Positions 1 to 9,224 are shown, counted from the first letter of the stretch. The stretch: DNA of 64,000 nt from Campylobacter lari (GCF_001017575.1 NZ_CP011372.1:1302001-1366000), one strand, 5' to 3'. Notes: generated from the letters alone by a model not told the origin. A program made the numbers and translations.

Positions 1-1161
1 ATATTAAAAATTCACTCTATAGCAAGTGGAAGTAAAGTGTTTGATTGGGAAGTGCCTGCTGAATGGGAGATAAATGATGCTTATATCATCACTCCAAATG
101 GAGAAAAAATTTGTGATTTTAAGCAAAATAATCTTCATGTATTAAACTATAGCGAAGGTATAGATACAGAGTTTGATCTAGCAAGCTTGCAAGAACATCT
201 TTATTCTATAGAAGAAATGCCCGATGCCATACCTTATGTGACAAGCTATTATAAAAGACGTTGGGGTTTTTGCATAAAACACAAAGATAGAATTAAACTA
301 AAAGAAGGAAAATATAAAGTTTTCATAGACGCAAAGCACCATGAAAACGGAGTTTTAAACTATGCTGATTTACTCATACCTAGCACGCAAGAAACAAAGG
401 ATGAAATTTTAATCTCTACTTACCTTTGTCATCCATCTATGGCAAATAACGAGCTAAGTGGCCCTGTGGTAGCTGTGTTTTTAGCTAAATGGCTTTTAGA
501 ACTTAAAGAGAGAAAATATAATTATCGTTTTGTTTTTGCTCCTGAGACTATAGGGAGTATAGTTTATCTTAGCAAGCATTTAAAGCATTTGCAAAAACAT
601 ACCAAAGCAGGTTTTGTACTCTCTTGCATAGGTGATGATAATGCTTACTCACTCATTCACACTCCAAGTGAAAATACCCTAGCAGATAAAGTAGCTTTGC
701 ATACTTTAAAAGAAAAAAATAATTTTAAAGAATTTAGTTTTTTATATAGAGGTGGTAACGAAAGACAGTTTTGCTCTCCTTTAGTAAATTTACCCGTAGT
801 TTGTGTGTGCAGGACCAGATTTGGCGATTATAAAGAATACCATACCAGCAAAGATGATTTAAGTTTCATCAGCGAAGAAGGATTGCAAGGTGGCTTAAAA
901 GCTATGCAAGAAATTATCATGAATTTAGAAGTAAATGCAATTTATCAAAATACCGTATTTTGCGAACCCAATTTAGGCAAAAGAGACTTATACCATACTA
1001 TCAATACTTCTTCAACTAATGATATACCAATATCATGTAATTTTTTAGCATATTGTGATGGTAAAAATGATGTTTTAGATATAGCTTCAAAGCTTAATAT
1101 ACAAGCTTATGAATTAAAAGATTTAGTAGAAAAATTAAAATTTCACGGATTAATAAAATGA
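1..1161 (+). CDS. DUF4910 aminopeptidase-like protein, 5' partial
   Basis: The frame is open from base 1 and runs into a stop at 1159-1161, so the start lies outside the window. An in-frame GTG at 37 is unlikely to be the start because the codons before it already read a family-like segment (IASGSKVFDWEVPAEW). The protein resembles the DUF4910/DUF2172 family, an M28-type zinc peptidase fold with a C-terminal winged helix (last ~80 residues, ending LKDLVEKLKFHGLIK). The metal-site region reads LCHPSMANNELSG near bases 424-462; many relatives have AND where this has ANN. Such proteins sit in flagellin glycosylation loci; C. jejuni Cj1295 is a remembered homologue linked to pseudaminic acid decoration. 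Its biochemical role is not known. It overlaps the next gene by ATGA, so they are probably co-translated. Confidence 0.8.
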   Translation: MLKIHSIASGSKVFDWEVPAEWEINDAYIITPNGEKICDFKQNNLHVLNYSEGIDTEFDLASLQEHLYSIEEMPDAIPYVTSYYKRRWGFCIKHKDRIKLKEGKYKVFIDAKHHENGVLNYADLLIPSTQETKDEILISTYLCHPSMANNELSGPVVAVFLAKWLLELKERKYNYRFVFAPETIGSIVYLSKHLKHLQKHTKAGFVLSCIGDDNAYSLIHTPSENTLADKVALHTLKEKNNFKEFSFLYRGGNERQFCSPLVNLPVVCVCRTRFGDYKEYHTSKDDLSFISEEGLQGGLKAMQEIIMNLEVNAIYQNTVFCEPNLGKRDLYHTINTSSTNDIPISCNFLAYCDGKNDVLDIASKLNIQAYELKDLVEKLKFHGLIK

Positions 1162-1940
1162 AATATTTCTTAGAACACAACGATAAAAAATACTCTAATG
1201 TTGACTTGATAGAAGCTTTTAAAAAGCTTGGCATTACAAAAGGCGATATTTTGTGTGTACATAGTGAACTAATGAAATTTGGCACACCTTTACTTCCTAG
1301 AAATGAATTTTTACAAACTATATTGGATTGTTTTTTTGAAGTTATAAGTAAAGAAGGTACTTTAATCATGCCTACTTTTACTTATAGTTTTTGCAAAAAT
1401 GAAGTTTATAATAAATTAAACTCAAGAGGTACTGTTGGTGTTTTAGCAGAATATTTTCGTAAACAATCAGGAGTAAAACGCACCAATGATCCTATATTTT
1501 CATTTGCCGTTAAAGGAGCCAAAGAAGAATTGTTTTTAAAAGACACTACAAGTTGTTTTGGAGAAAATTGTGTGTATGATGTTTTAGCCAAAGAAAATGG
1601 AAAACTAGTTTTATTTGGCTCTAAAATAGCTGGGTATACTTTTAGTCATTTTATAGAAGAAAAAGCTCGTGTTCCATATAGATATTTTAAAAATTTTAGT
1701 GGAAAAATTATTGATGAAGATGGTAAAATACTCCAAAAAAATATTAAATACTATGTTAGAAAATTGGATGAAAATTCAGATTTAGATGTTGATAAACAAG
1801 TAGCTATTTTAAAAAATGATGACAATTTTAATATTTTAAATTTTTCCAATGCTCATATAATAAATATCAACATGAAAAACTATTTAGAAAAAACATTAAA
1901 AGCTTTAAAGGATAACCCTTATTGTTTGCTAAAGGAATAA
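1158..1940 (+). CDS. AAC(3)-family N-acetyltransferase (probable sugar acetyltransferase)
   Basis: This 260-residue protein has the layout of the aminoglycoside 3-N-acetyltransferase family: an N-terminal GITKGDILCVHSELMKFG block, EGTLIMPTFTYSF near residue 75, GVLAEYFRKQSGVKRTNDP near 95-110, and LVLFGSKIAGYTFSHFIEE near 155. The family moves an acetyl group from acetyl-CoA to an amino group. The genes around it build flagellin glycans, so an amino-sugar acceptor is much more likely than an antibiotic. The block that usually carries a conserved His (R-x-H-P) reads RTNDP here, which may mark a sugar-specific branch. The start overlaps the stop of the upstream gene (ATGA), and the adenylation gene follows after one base, so the three form one operon. 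Acceptor and linkage cannot be read from sequence. Confidence 0.8.
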   Translation: MKYFLEHNDKKYSNVDLIEAFKKLGITKGDILCVHSELMKFGTPLLPRNEFLQTILDCFFEVISKEGTLIMPTFTYSFCKNEVYNKLNSRGTVGVLAEYFRKQSGVKRTNDPIFSFAVKGAKEELFLKDTTSCFGENCVYDVLAKENGKLVLFGSKIAGYTFSHFIEEKARVPYRYFKNFSGKIIDEDGKILQKNIKYYVRKLDENSDLDVDKQVAILKNDDNFNILNFSNAHIININMKNYLEKTLKALKDNPYCLLKE

Positions 1941-1941
1941 A

Positions 1942-3438
1942 ATGACAACTCATATCAATGATTTTTTACAAGAAAGCGTTGCTAAATTTGGAAGTAAAAA
2001 TGCTTTTGTTGAGTTTAATGGTAAAAGCATAAGCTATAAAGAATTTGATGATTTAAGTAAAAAAATAGCAAGTAAAATTCTCTCTAAACTTCCTACTAAA
2101 AGCACACAAGAACCTGTATTAATCATACTTCCTAAAGGGATTGATTGTTTGCTTTCTTTTATTGGTGTAGCAAAAAGTGGAAATTTTTATACGCTTTTAG
2201 ATGAAAAAAGCCCTAAAGAACGTGTAGAAAAAGTTATAGAAGTTTTAAAACCAAAACTTTTAATTACTTCTAAAAAATTAAATTTAGATTTTAATCTTGA
2301 TACCATTTTCACAGAAGATTTTGAAAGCTTTGTTATAAATGAAAATGCTTTAGAAAAAGCTTTAGATAATCACATAGATACAAACTTACTTTATGTCTTT
2401 TTTACAAGCGGAAGCACAGGAACTCCAAAAGGAGTAAGTATAAGCCATAAAAGTGTGATTGATTATACTTTTTGGGTATGTGAAACTTTTAAACTAGATC
2501 ATGAGGATATACTTGCTAATCAAGCGCCATTTTACTTTGATAATAGCGTATTAGATATATTTAGCTCTATTAAAATGGGAGCTACACTTCATATACTGCC
2601 CAATCATCTTTTTGCTTTTCCAAATAAAATTTTAGAGTATCTAGAACAAGAAAAAATAACAACAATTTTTTGGGTGCCTTCTGTGTTGATTTATTTTGCT
2701 AATACTAATGCTCTTGAAGCCTTTACACTAAGGCATTTAAACAAAATTCTTTTTTGTGGTGAAATCATGCCAAATAAACAACTCAACATTTGGCGTAAAC
2801 ACCTTCCTAGTGCTTTATTTGCTAATCTTTATGGACCTACCGAAATTACCGATGTATGCTCTTTTTACATAGTTGATAGGCAATTTAACGATGATGAGCT
2901 TTTACCTATAGGAAAAGCTTGTAAAAATACTCAGCTTTTAGTCTTTGATGAGAATTTAAATTTAATTACTCCAAGTCAAGTGGGAATTAAAGGCGAGCTT
3001 TATGTAAGAGGAACTTGTCTTTCTTTAGGATATTACAACGATAAAGAAAAAACAAAGCAAGCTTTTGTGCAAAATCCTTTGCATGATAATTATCTAGACT
3101 TACTTTATAAAACAGGCGATGTAGTAGTTTATAATGAATTTGGCGAGCTTTTATGCTATGGAAGGATAGATCATCAAATCAAATATATGGGTCATCGCAT
3201 AGAACTTGGAGAGATAGAAAGTATTATAATTTCTCATGAGAATGTAAAAAATTGTGCTTGTATTTTTAAAGAAGAAATTATTTGTTTTTATGAAAGCAAG
3301 GAAGAGTTAGATTTTAAAAACTTTTTAAAAGACAAACTCCCTGCTTACATGATACCTAAGAAATTTGTTAAAATAGAACAATTTGCTTTAAATGCAAATG
3401 GGAAGATTGATAGGAAGGTTTTGAGTAAAAACTCTTAA
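1942..3438 (+). CDS. amino acid adenylation enzyme (NRPS/DltA-like A domain)
   Basis: This 498-residue protein is a free-standing adenylate-forming enzyme with the ordered A-domain motifs: FFTSGSTGTPKGVSISH (A3, ~150), NLYGPTEITDV (A5, ~295), LLYKTGDVV (A7, ~390), GRIDHQIKYMGHRIELGEIE (A8, ~407) and NGKIDRKVL (A10, at the end). The length equals that of DltA-type enzymes without condensation or carrier domains. It should activate an amino or hydroxy acid with ATP and load it on a separate carrier protein. The best candidate carrier is the small ACP at 9335, now 5.9 kb away across the inverted MeOPN cassette. It resembles C. jejuni Cj1307 (from memory). The substrate is unknown. Its 3' end overlaps the convergent nucleotidyltransferase gene by four bases. 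Confidence 0.88.
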   Translation: MTTHINDFLQESVAKFGSKNAFVEFNGKSISYKEFDDLSKKIASKILSKLPTKSTQEPVLIILPKGIDCLLSFIGVAKSGNFYTLLDEKSPKERVEKVIEVLKPKLLITSKKLNLDFNLDTIFTEDFESFVINENALEKALDNHIDTNLLYVFFTSGSTGTPKGVSISHKSVIDYTFWVCETFKLDHEDILANQAPFYFDNSVLDIFSSIKMGATLHILPNHLFAFPNKILEYLEQEKITTIFWVPSVLIYFANTNALEAFTLRHLNKILFCGEIMPNKQLNIWRKHLPSALFANLYGPTEITDVCSFYIVDRQFNDDELLPIGKACKNTQLLVFDENLNLITPSQVGIKGELYVRGTCLSLGYYNDKEKTKQAFVQNPLHDNYLDLLYKTGDVVVYNEFGELLCYGRIDHQIKYMGHRIELGEIESIIISHENVKNCACIFKEEIICFYESKEELDFKNFLKDKLPAYMIPKKFVKIEQFALNANGKIDRKVLSKNS

Positions 3439-4193
3439 ATCTCCACTCTCAAATCACTCATAAAATCTATCTCACACCAATTTCCATTGATTTTTATAGC
3501 TTTTGCATTTTTGTATTTATTGATTAAAATTTGTAAAAAACTTGTCATATACATATTTTTAAAATCTTTTTCATCATAAAGTAAAGTTCTATCAAGCTCA
3601 TCATAAGTTTTTAAAACTTCTTTTAAAAAATGATGAGAAAATTTAAATAAGCCTATGTATTGACCTTGAATTTCATCATAACTTTTTGCTTTTTTGCCAA
3701 GCTCTACTATAAAACCATCTTTTAGTTTTAAAGTTTCAGCATCATCAAGTGGATTTTCAAACCTTTTTGTCCATAGTTCTTTCCATGATTTATCCACAAT
3801 AACAGCAAAATCATCTTTTGAATGTTTGAGTTTTTCTATACTATCTTTAAAATAAACTATATCAGCGTAAGAAATAATCAAATCTTGCTTATCTTCAATA
3901 CAACTTTGTAAAAATTCTCTAGCACAAAATAAAGTCTGAACCATATTAGTTTTATCATAGTTTTCATTTTTATAAAACAATTCTAAATTATGATTTTTAC
4001 CCACATAATCCTTTAAAACATCAAATAAATATCCACCAACTACACATATCTCATGAATATTATTTTCTTTTAAAGCTTGAATTTCATAGTCTATGATTTT
4101 TTTATCTTTATATTCAACCATACACTTTGGATTATCTTTTGTCAAAGGCATTAACCTTGAACCAAATCCTGCTGCTAAAATGATAGCTCTCAT
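3435..4193 (-). CDS. MeOPN pathway nucleotidyltransferase (Cj1416-like, CTP:phosphoglutamine cytidylyltransferase)
   Basis: The N-terminus [20 protein letters not shown] followed by NPKCMVEYKDKKIIDYEI is the signature of sugar-phosphate nucleotidyltransferases. ATG at 4193 is chosen over an upstream in-frame codon because it overlaps the stop of the preceding gene as ATGA and begins exactly at the conserved strand; this gives 252 residues. The neighbours (glutamine amidotransferase-like, glutamine kinase-like, two methyltransferases, CysC-like) match the MeOPN gene set, in which Cj1416 joins L-glutamine phosphate to CTP to give gamma-glutamyl-CDP-amidate. The assignment rests on family plus context; alone it could be any small NTP transferase. 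It is last in the six-gene minus-strand operon. Confidence 0.82.
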   Translation of the reverse strand: MRAIILAAGFGSRLMPLTKDNPKCMVEYKDKKIIDYEIQALKENNIHEICVVGGYLFDVLKDYVGKNHNLELFYKNENYDKTNMVQTLFCAREFLQSCIEDKQDLIISYADIVYFKDSIEKLKHSKDDFAVIVDKSWKELWTKRFENPLDDAETLKLKDGFIVELGKKAKSYDEIQGQYIGLFKFSHHFLKEVLKTYDELDRTLLYDEKDFKNMYMTSFLQILINKYKNAKAIKINGNWCEIDFMSDLRVEI

Positions 4194-4789
4194 TTTATAT
4201 CCTTTAACCATGCATTAAAAATACTTTTTTCACTCATGCCATTTTCTCTTTCAATATGCCACATTAGACCATAGATACTAAATTTTTTATGCTTAAAAGC
4301 TTCTATTGTTTCATCTTTTGCATTTGCTAACGCTTCAAGCTCATTACCTAATGTTTTAATAGCAAAATTATGATATGAATTAACATTGATTATTTGATTA
4401 TTTAAATATACTTCATGATTTCCAACATGTCCTTTACAATGACAAATAGTAGAGTTAAAATAAGAAGCAATCATCTGTGCTCCTTTGCAAACCCCAAGCA
4501 AGGGAATGTTATTTTGTATACAATATTTTATAATGTTTTTCTCATATTCATCTCTTTTTTGATTAACAAAAGAAGATTTACAAGAGTTTAAATCATTACC
4601 CCCGCTTAAAATCACTGCACTAACATAAGGAATGTAGTTTTTAAAATCAATCTCATAACTCAATGGAAGAGGTAAAAAACCACTTAATTCGTTTTTAAAA
4701 AAACTTCCCCAATCAAGTGCCAAACACTCTCTTAACTCATGATAATCTTGATTTTCTAAAATTCTTTGACTGATGGCTATAAATTTCAT
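4190..4789 (-). CDS. class I glutamine amidotransferase-like hydrolase (Cj1417-like)
   Basis: This is a peptidase C26/gamma-glutamyl hydrolase-type protein of 199 residues. The nucleophile elbow [16 protein letters not shown] carries the Cys, the His-Glu pair is in MWHIERENG near the C-terminus, and VILSGGNDL forms the usual Gly-rich loop. In the MeOPN pathway the homologue Cj1417 hydrolyses gamma-glutamyl-CDP-amidate to release glutamate and cytidine diphosphoramidate. ATG at 4789 is preferred over TTG at 4795 because it makes an ATGA overlap with the upstream kinase gene, like the junction at its own 3' end. No synthase domain is attached, which fits a hydrolase rather than an ammonia donor. 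Confidence 0.82.
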   Translation of the reverse strand: MKFIAISQRILENQDYHELRECLALDWGSFFKNELSGFLPLPLSYEIDFKNYIPYVSAVILSGGNDLNSCKSSFVNQKRDEYEKNIIKYCIQNNIPLLGVCKGAQMIASYFNSTICHCKGHVGNHEVYLNNQIINVNSYHNFAIKTLGNELEALANAKDETIEAFKHKKFSIYGLMWHIERENGMSEKSIFNAWLKDIK

Positions 4790-7110
4790 AGACAAAATAT
4801 CTGCTCACTTTGACAATCAATTTTAATCTTCTTTGCTTGAAGATATTTTTTAAAATTCTCTTCACCTACACCAATAACAGCGGGCATAGCAAGCTCAGAA
4901 GCTCTAATAGCCATATGTGAATTTGCACCACCATAGCAAGTGATAAAACCTGCAATATCTTTAGTAAACAAATAATCATATCCAGGATCAGCTGCATAGA
5001 TTAACACTATCTTGCCTTTTAAATCTTGTTCGTTTTCTAAAGCAATATTAGCACTAATGCTTTTTTGAGTGATAAAATTTGGATGAATATAGTTAGCAAA
5101 AAACCCAAATATTTGATGCGCATCAGTTAGTAAAGCTGGAAGTTTTATAGCTAAACTTAATTCATATTCTTGTTTGTTTTCATTAATTTCACTCAAAAAT
5201 TTATCTTTTGGACTTTTTGAATATACGCTAGAGTATAAATTTAAAATGCTCTTAATATCTAAATGAGCCATATCTTCTTTAGATATTTCATAATAATTTC
5301 CAAGATCTTCTATCAGTGATATGGCTTTGGACAAGAGCTTGCTAAATTCAAATTTAACAAATTCGCGTCCTTCTATAGCTATTTTTAAAAAGCTAAAAAA
5401 TTCTTTTGCATTAACTTCAATTCCATGTTCTTTTAAAATTTGATCAAGTTTTAGCAACTTATCATCATCAATCTTAAATTCCTTTTCTTTTTTAATTTCA
5501 CTTTTTTGTTTTAAATCAAAATACCCATCAAAATCCTCATCATATCTTGGAGATAAAATATTATAAGTTCCTGCTCTTAAATGGCCAAATTGTTTTATAA
5601 AATCTTGTTTGTTATTTTCATTTAAAGTTGCTAATTCATTGCTCAAGGTTTTACTAACGGTGTGGAGAGAATTTAAAAATTCATCTTTTTCTTCTTTGCT
5701 AAAAAATCCAATTTCCACCAAAGAGTTAAGCATAGTCATGGCTACAAATGCAGCCCTTGCAACACCAGCAAATGGTAATGTTCCATATCTTTTACACTCT
5801 TCTAAAAGCCAATAAATTTTATCTAATGGTGAAAAATCTGAATGCATAATATTTTCATAATATACAATCATTTGTTTTGATTTTTCTATATCTTTTAAAC
5901 ATAAGCCATTTTTAATATTAACAATAGAATTAGTAAGATTTAGTAAAGAAAACTCGATACGTTTGATTTCATTTTTATTAAAACTATGATCTAATAAGCG
6001 TTCTAATTTATCAGCCATATGAAAATCATAGCAAGAAAATACTATATCAAATTCTACTTTATCATGCAACTCGTGATTTTCATATAATTTATCTAAATAA
6101 TAATTAACTAACCTTTTAGCAATATTCTCATCAAGAGTTTTTGGTATAAAAGAATTAAAAGAAAGTCTCACATCTACATAAGGAATACCTAAAAAAGAAT
6201 GGATTAAAGGGTGTGATCTTAAATCTCTATAACCATAATTATCTCTTTGGTAAGCCCAAATATTATCTGTAATGATTTCTTTATAAAGGCTAAAAGCTAA
6301 TCTTTTTGGTCTAAGTCCTATAATTTCTGCTGGATTCCAATCAGGCATTACACCAAAAATAGCTTTGTCTCCAAGCACTCTAGATCTTGGTTTTTGTAAA
6401 GATAAAAATCTTTTATAAAGTCTATGTAAAGCTTCTTTAGGTAGGCTATTAAAAAGATTAGTTTTTTCTTGCATTATTAAAGGTCTAACTTGCAAGCAAA
6501 AAAGTTCATTTTGCTCATTAAAAGCAAATTCTACATCTAAAAAATTACAACCATATAAACTTTCAAGTTCTTTTAATAATAAAATAACTTTTTGCATACA
6601 TGGATCTTTTATATCTTCATTTTCACGGTAGTGAAAATATGTTTTAGCATTTTTAGCACTTCCATTTGTGATAGAACTATTAGAGCCATTTTCATCGTAT
6701 TCTATGCAAAAATATGGAGCAAAATTATCCTTATCTACACTAAAAGCAACACCACACTTTTTAATATCTGAAAGCATAGGTTGGATTAAAATTTCATCAT
6801 TCTCGCTAGGCATAGAATGACCTACTTTTTCCAAAGCATTAAAAAGTTGGCCTTTATTACTAATATCTACATTAGCCAAACTTAGAAAAGCTCCAGCATT
6901 GGAGCTTTTTAAACTATCTTCACTATTAGAAGAACTACGGATGATTAGTTTTTTCGCATTTAGGTTGGTAATTTTTTTAAGTACTTCTTCTTTGTCTTGA
7001 ATGATTTCTTTTAAAGAAGTGATAACTACATCTAAAACTTTTGCATTTTTAAGTATATTTTTTAAATTCTGTAAATTTCTTGCTTTTGTTTGAAAAACTA
7101 ATCTATCCAT
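4786..7110 (-). CDS. L-glutamine kinase (Cj1418-like, PEP synthase-related)
   Basis: This 774-residue protein has an N-terminal ATP-grasp part ([20 protein letters not shown] near 95-115, [20 protein letters not shown] near 200-215) and a C-terminal swivelling phospho-His domain ([20 protein letters not shown], His near 732). This is the PEP synthase/PPDK plan, but there is no TIM-barrel PEP-binding domain and the middle is unlike PPDK. That matches Cj1418, shown to phosphorylate the amide nitrogen of L-glutamine with ATP as the first MeOPN step. Older annotation calls such genes phosphoenolpyruvate synthase or transferase. It overlaps the hydrolase gene by ATGA and follows the methyltransferase by 12 bases, so co-transcription is likely. 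Confidence 0.86.
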   Translation of the reverse strand: MDRLVFQTKARNLQNLKNILKNAKVLDVVITSLKEIIQDKEEVLKKITNLNAKKLIIRSSSNSEDSLKSSNAGAFLSLANVDISNKGQLFNALEKVGHSMPSENDEILIQPMLSDIKKCGVAFSVDKDNFAPYFCIEYDENGSNSSITNGSAKNAKTYFHYRENEDIKDPCMQKVILLLKELESLYGCNFLDVEFAFNEQNELFCLQVRPLIMQEKTNLFNSLPKEALHRLYKRFLSLQKPRSRVLGDKAIFGVMPDWNPAEIIGLRPKRLAFSLYKEIITDNIWAYQRDNYGYRDLRSHPLIHSFLGIPYVDVRLSFNSFIPKTLDENIAKRLVNYYLDKLYENHELHDKVEFDIVFSCYDFHMADKLERLLDHSFNKNEIKRIEFSLLNLTNSIVNIKNGLCLKDIEKSKQMIVYYENIMHSDFSPLDKIYWLLEECKRYGTLPFAGVARAAFVAMTMLNSLVEIGFFSKEEKDEFLNSLHTVSKTLSNELATLNENNKQDFIKQFGHLRAGTYNILSPRYDEDFDGYFDLKQKSEIKKEKEFKIDDDKLLKLDQILKEHGIEVNAKEFFSFLKIAIEGREFVKFEFSKLLSKAISLIEDLGNYYEISKEDMAHLDIKSILNLYSSVYSKSPKDKFLSEINENKQEYELSLAIKLPALLTDAHQIFGFFANYIHPNFITQKSISANIALENEQDLKGKIVLIYAADPGYDYLFTKDIAGFITCYGGANSHMAIRASELAMPAVIGVGEENFKKYLQAKKIKIDCQSEQIFCL

Positions 7111-7122
7111 AATATCACTCTT

Positions 7123-7896
7123 TTATATTTTTTTTGCACTCCAAGCTCTTGTAGTGTATTTGATATCAAATTCACCTGGTAATTCTTGTTTTAATTTATC
7201 AGTAATTTTTTCGAACAACTCATTACCTTCTTTAGTTTCAAGATCCCAATAAGAATTTTTTACACTTTTCCAAGCATTGATATAATTATCTACACTTTGA
7301 TGAAAGTAAAAATCTTCTTCCAAATAAATAATATTATCAAATAGCTCTTTATGCGCTTCTATAATAGGACGTTGATCTTCTCTTCTTGTACCTCTTGTAT
7401 AATTTGGAACAAAACTAACGATAATATCTTCTGCTATTTTTTGAATAGGATCTTTTAAATCTCTATGATTCCACATACAAGTAAAATAACATCCCTTTTT
7501 GAGTAATCTATGACTTTCTTTTAATGCCATTGACCTATCCATCACATTAAAGCTACTTCCAAAGCTCACCCAATCAAACTCCCCATCTTTTAAAGTAGAG
7601 TTAATGCCGGTAGCTCTTATCCATTCTACATCTTGACCTTGAGTTCTTTCTATACCAATTTCACGCATTGCGTCATTTGGCTCAACTGCTACCACTTTAC
7701 AAGCTCTCTCTAAAAGCATAATACTCAAATTCCCTGTACCTGCTCCAATATCTGCAACTTTTATTTTAGAACTTTGGCTAGTTCTTTTAGCAAGCTCTAC
7801 TAGCATATCTATACTAAGTGGTGCATAATTTGGTCTGTATGAGTAAAATTTTGCATGCTTAGTATAATCCCAAACTTGTTCTACTATTTTTTTCAT
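7123..7896 (-). CDS. SAM-dependent methyltransferase (Cj1419-like, MeOPN cassette)
   Basis: This class I methyltransferase has 257 residues, with the SAM-binding motif VADIGAGTGNLSIML near residue 48, an acidic second strand (VVAVEPNDAMRE) and an SFGSSFNVMD segment. It is clearly related to its neighbour at 7946 (similar N-terminal layout, VEPND and the W-N-x-R segment), which suggests an old duplication. In C. jejuni the equivalent pair Cj1419/Cj1420 lies in the MeOPN set and is believed to O-methylate the phosphoramidate. A strong AAAGGAA ribosome site precedes ATG at 7896. There is no long G tract here, unlike its paralogue. Confidence 0.84.
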   Translation of the reverse strand: MKKIVEQVWDYTKHAKFYSYRPNYAPLSIDMLVELAKRTSQSSKIKVADIGAGTGNLSIMLLERACKVVAVEPNDAMREIGIERTQGQDVEWIRATGINSTLKDGEFDWVSFGSSFNVMDRSMALKESHRLLKKGCYFTCMWNHRDLKDPIQKIAEDIIVSFVPNYTRGTRREDQRPIIEAHKELFDNIIYLEEDFYFHQSVDNYINAWKSVKNSYWDLETKEGNELFEKITDKLKQELPGEFDIKYTTRAWSAKKI

Positions 7897-7945
7897 TTTT
7901 TTCCTTTAACTTTAATAGCAAAGCTAAAAAAACTAAAGGATTTTA

Positions 7946-8713
7946 CTATGCCTTATGCACCGTCCATGCACGGATTTTATAAGGAATTTCAATCATATCC
8001 ATAGAAGAAATTTTATTTTCTATCATTTTTAAAATTTCTTCCCATCTAGCTTTTCCAGCTTGTGCTTGAATATCATTTACAGAATGCCAAGCTCCAAGAT
8101 AACGCTCTTTACTCCAAAGCTCTTTATAATTGCACTCCATAAAAAAGCAATCCTTGAAATCTCCAGTACTTACTAAGATTTCTTCCCAATTTTTAACATT
8201 TTGAGTTCCACTACTTACACGAGTAAGCTCTGGTATAATATGTTTAATTTCCTCTTCAATTTCATAAAATACAGAGCCTTTAACTATATGACGTGGATTC
8301 CATATGGCAGTGAAATACCCCCCCCCTGTAAGTACTCTTGCAAACTCAGGCAAAGACTTTTTAGGATCTGTCCAGTGAAAAGAACTAGCCATAATTACCC
8401 AATCAGCATAATTACTAGGCATAGTAGTTTCTTCTCCACTACCTTTATGCCAAGTAATATTTTGTGAATTTTGAGTAAATTTAATACCTTCTTCACGCAT
8501 ATTATCATTTGGCTCGACTGCATCTATACAAAGGTTAAATTCATCAGCAAGCATTTTAGTAAGCTTTCCAGTACCAGCTCCTACTTCCACAACTTTTAAT
8601 GCGCTTTTATTTTGATCATTTACGCATTTTATGAGCTTTTCTATAAGCATACTTGAATATGCTGGTCTATTGTGATAGTGTTTTGCAACTTCGCTAAAAT
8701 CACCTTGTTTCAT
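7946..8713 (-). CDS. phase-variable SAM-dependent methyltransferase (Cj1420-like)
   Basis: This is a 255-residue class I methyltransferase with VVEVGAGTGKLTKMLA near residue 43 and DAVEPNDNMREEG near 65. Codons 130-132 are three GGG glycines (VLTGGGYFTA), forming an uninterrupted G9 tract at 8326-8318. With nine bases the frame is intact, so the gene is ON in this sequence; gain or loss of one G would truncate it. Homopolymer slippage of this kind is an established phase switch in Campylobacter, and C. jejuni Cj1420 is a known example (from memory). AAAGGAG lies just before ATG at 8713, and the start overlaps the kinase gene by 14 bases. The likely job is methylation of the phosphoramidate or of an intermediate. 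Confidence 0.87.
   Translation of the reverse strand: MKQGDFSEVAKHYHNRPAYSSMLIEKLIKCVNDQNKSALKVVEVGAGTGKLTKMLADEFNLCIDAVEPNDNMREEGIKFTQNSQNITWHKGSGEETTMPSNYADWVIMASSFHWTDPKKSLPEFARVLTGGGYFTAIWNPRHIVKGSVFYEIEEEIKHIIPELTRVSSGTQNVKNWEEILVSTGDFKDCFFMECNYKELWSKERYLGAWHSVNDIQAQAGKARWEEILKMIENKISSMDMIEIPYKIRAWTVHKA
8318..8326 (-). repeat. G9 homopolymer tract, phase-variation switch (ON)
   Basis: Nine consecutive C on the plus strand, that is nine G in the coding strand of the methyltransferase at 7946-8713. They make up exactly three glycine codons, so the gene is in frame at this length. Confidence 0.9.
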
Positions 8714-9224
8714 GAAACTCCTTTGTTATTAAATCAAATATTATATCAACCTTTTTATCTAAATTATCCTGCAATGAATTATCTAGTATAAAATGTGCAT
8801 TTGGTTCATCATATTTTATATCAACACCTACAACATTTTTAATCTCACCATTTAAGGATTTTGTATAAAGTCCTTTTTGATCTCTTTTAATTAATTCTTC
8901 CATTGGACATTTAATATAAATCTCAAAATAATTTTTTAAATTTTCTCTATTATATTTATAAATTTCATTAAACATGGATATGGTTGTCACAACTACTATC
9001 ATACCTTGATTATTTAAAAATTTGGAAAATTGGGATCTTTTTAATGCTACATCTATACGACCTTGCTTATCATAGCCATAATGTCCTAGTAAATCTCTTA
9101 ATTCATCTCCATCAAGATAAACAATATTTTTATGCTCATTTTTTAATTTCTCATATAATGCTTTACCTATAATGCTTTTTCCACTACCTGCTAAACCTGT
9201 AAGCCAAATAACACTTGCAATCAT
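8700..9224 (-). CDS. CysC-like small-molecule kinase (Cj1415-like, CDP-phosphoramidate kinase)
   Basis: This P-loop kinase has 174 residues, with Walker A GLAGSGKS near residue 10, YLDGDELRDLLG near 37-48, and IYIKCPMEELIKRD near 108. By sequence it belongs to the adenylylsulfate kinase (CysC) family. No sulfate-assimilation gene is nearby and the other five genes of the cassette are MeOPN genes, so the role of Cj1415, phosphorylation of the ribose of cytidine diphosphoramidate, is more likely. It is the first gene of the operon. In C. jejuni, as I recall, this gene is transcribed last, so the cassette has been reordered here. Confidence 0.84.
   Translation of the reverse strand: MIASVIWLTGLAGSGKSIIGKALYEKLKNEHKNIVYLDGDELRDLLGHYGYDKQGRIDVALKRSQFSKFLNNQGMIVVVTTISMFNEIYKYNRENLKNYFEIYIKCPMEELIKRDQKGLYTKSLNGEIKNVVGVDIKYDEPNAHFILDNSLQDNLDKKVDIIFDLITKEFHETR

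Noticed and set aside
1158..1940. Aminoglycoside resistance gene
   Set aside because: It lies in a flagellin glycan operon with overlapping starts and has a changed active-site block; a sugar acceptor is more likely.
4786..7110. Phosphoenolpyruvate synthase or pyruvate phosphate dikinase
   Set aside because: ATP-grasp and phospho-His domains are there but the PEP-binding TIM barrel is missing, and the neighbours are MeOPN genes.
8700..9224. Adenylylsulfate kinase for sulfate assimilation
   Set aside because: No other sulfate gene is nearby; the five linked genes fit the phosphoramidate pathway.
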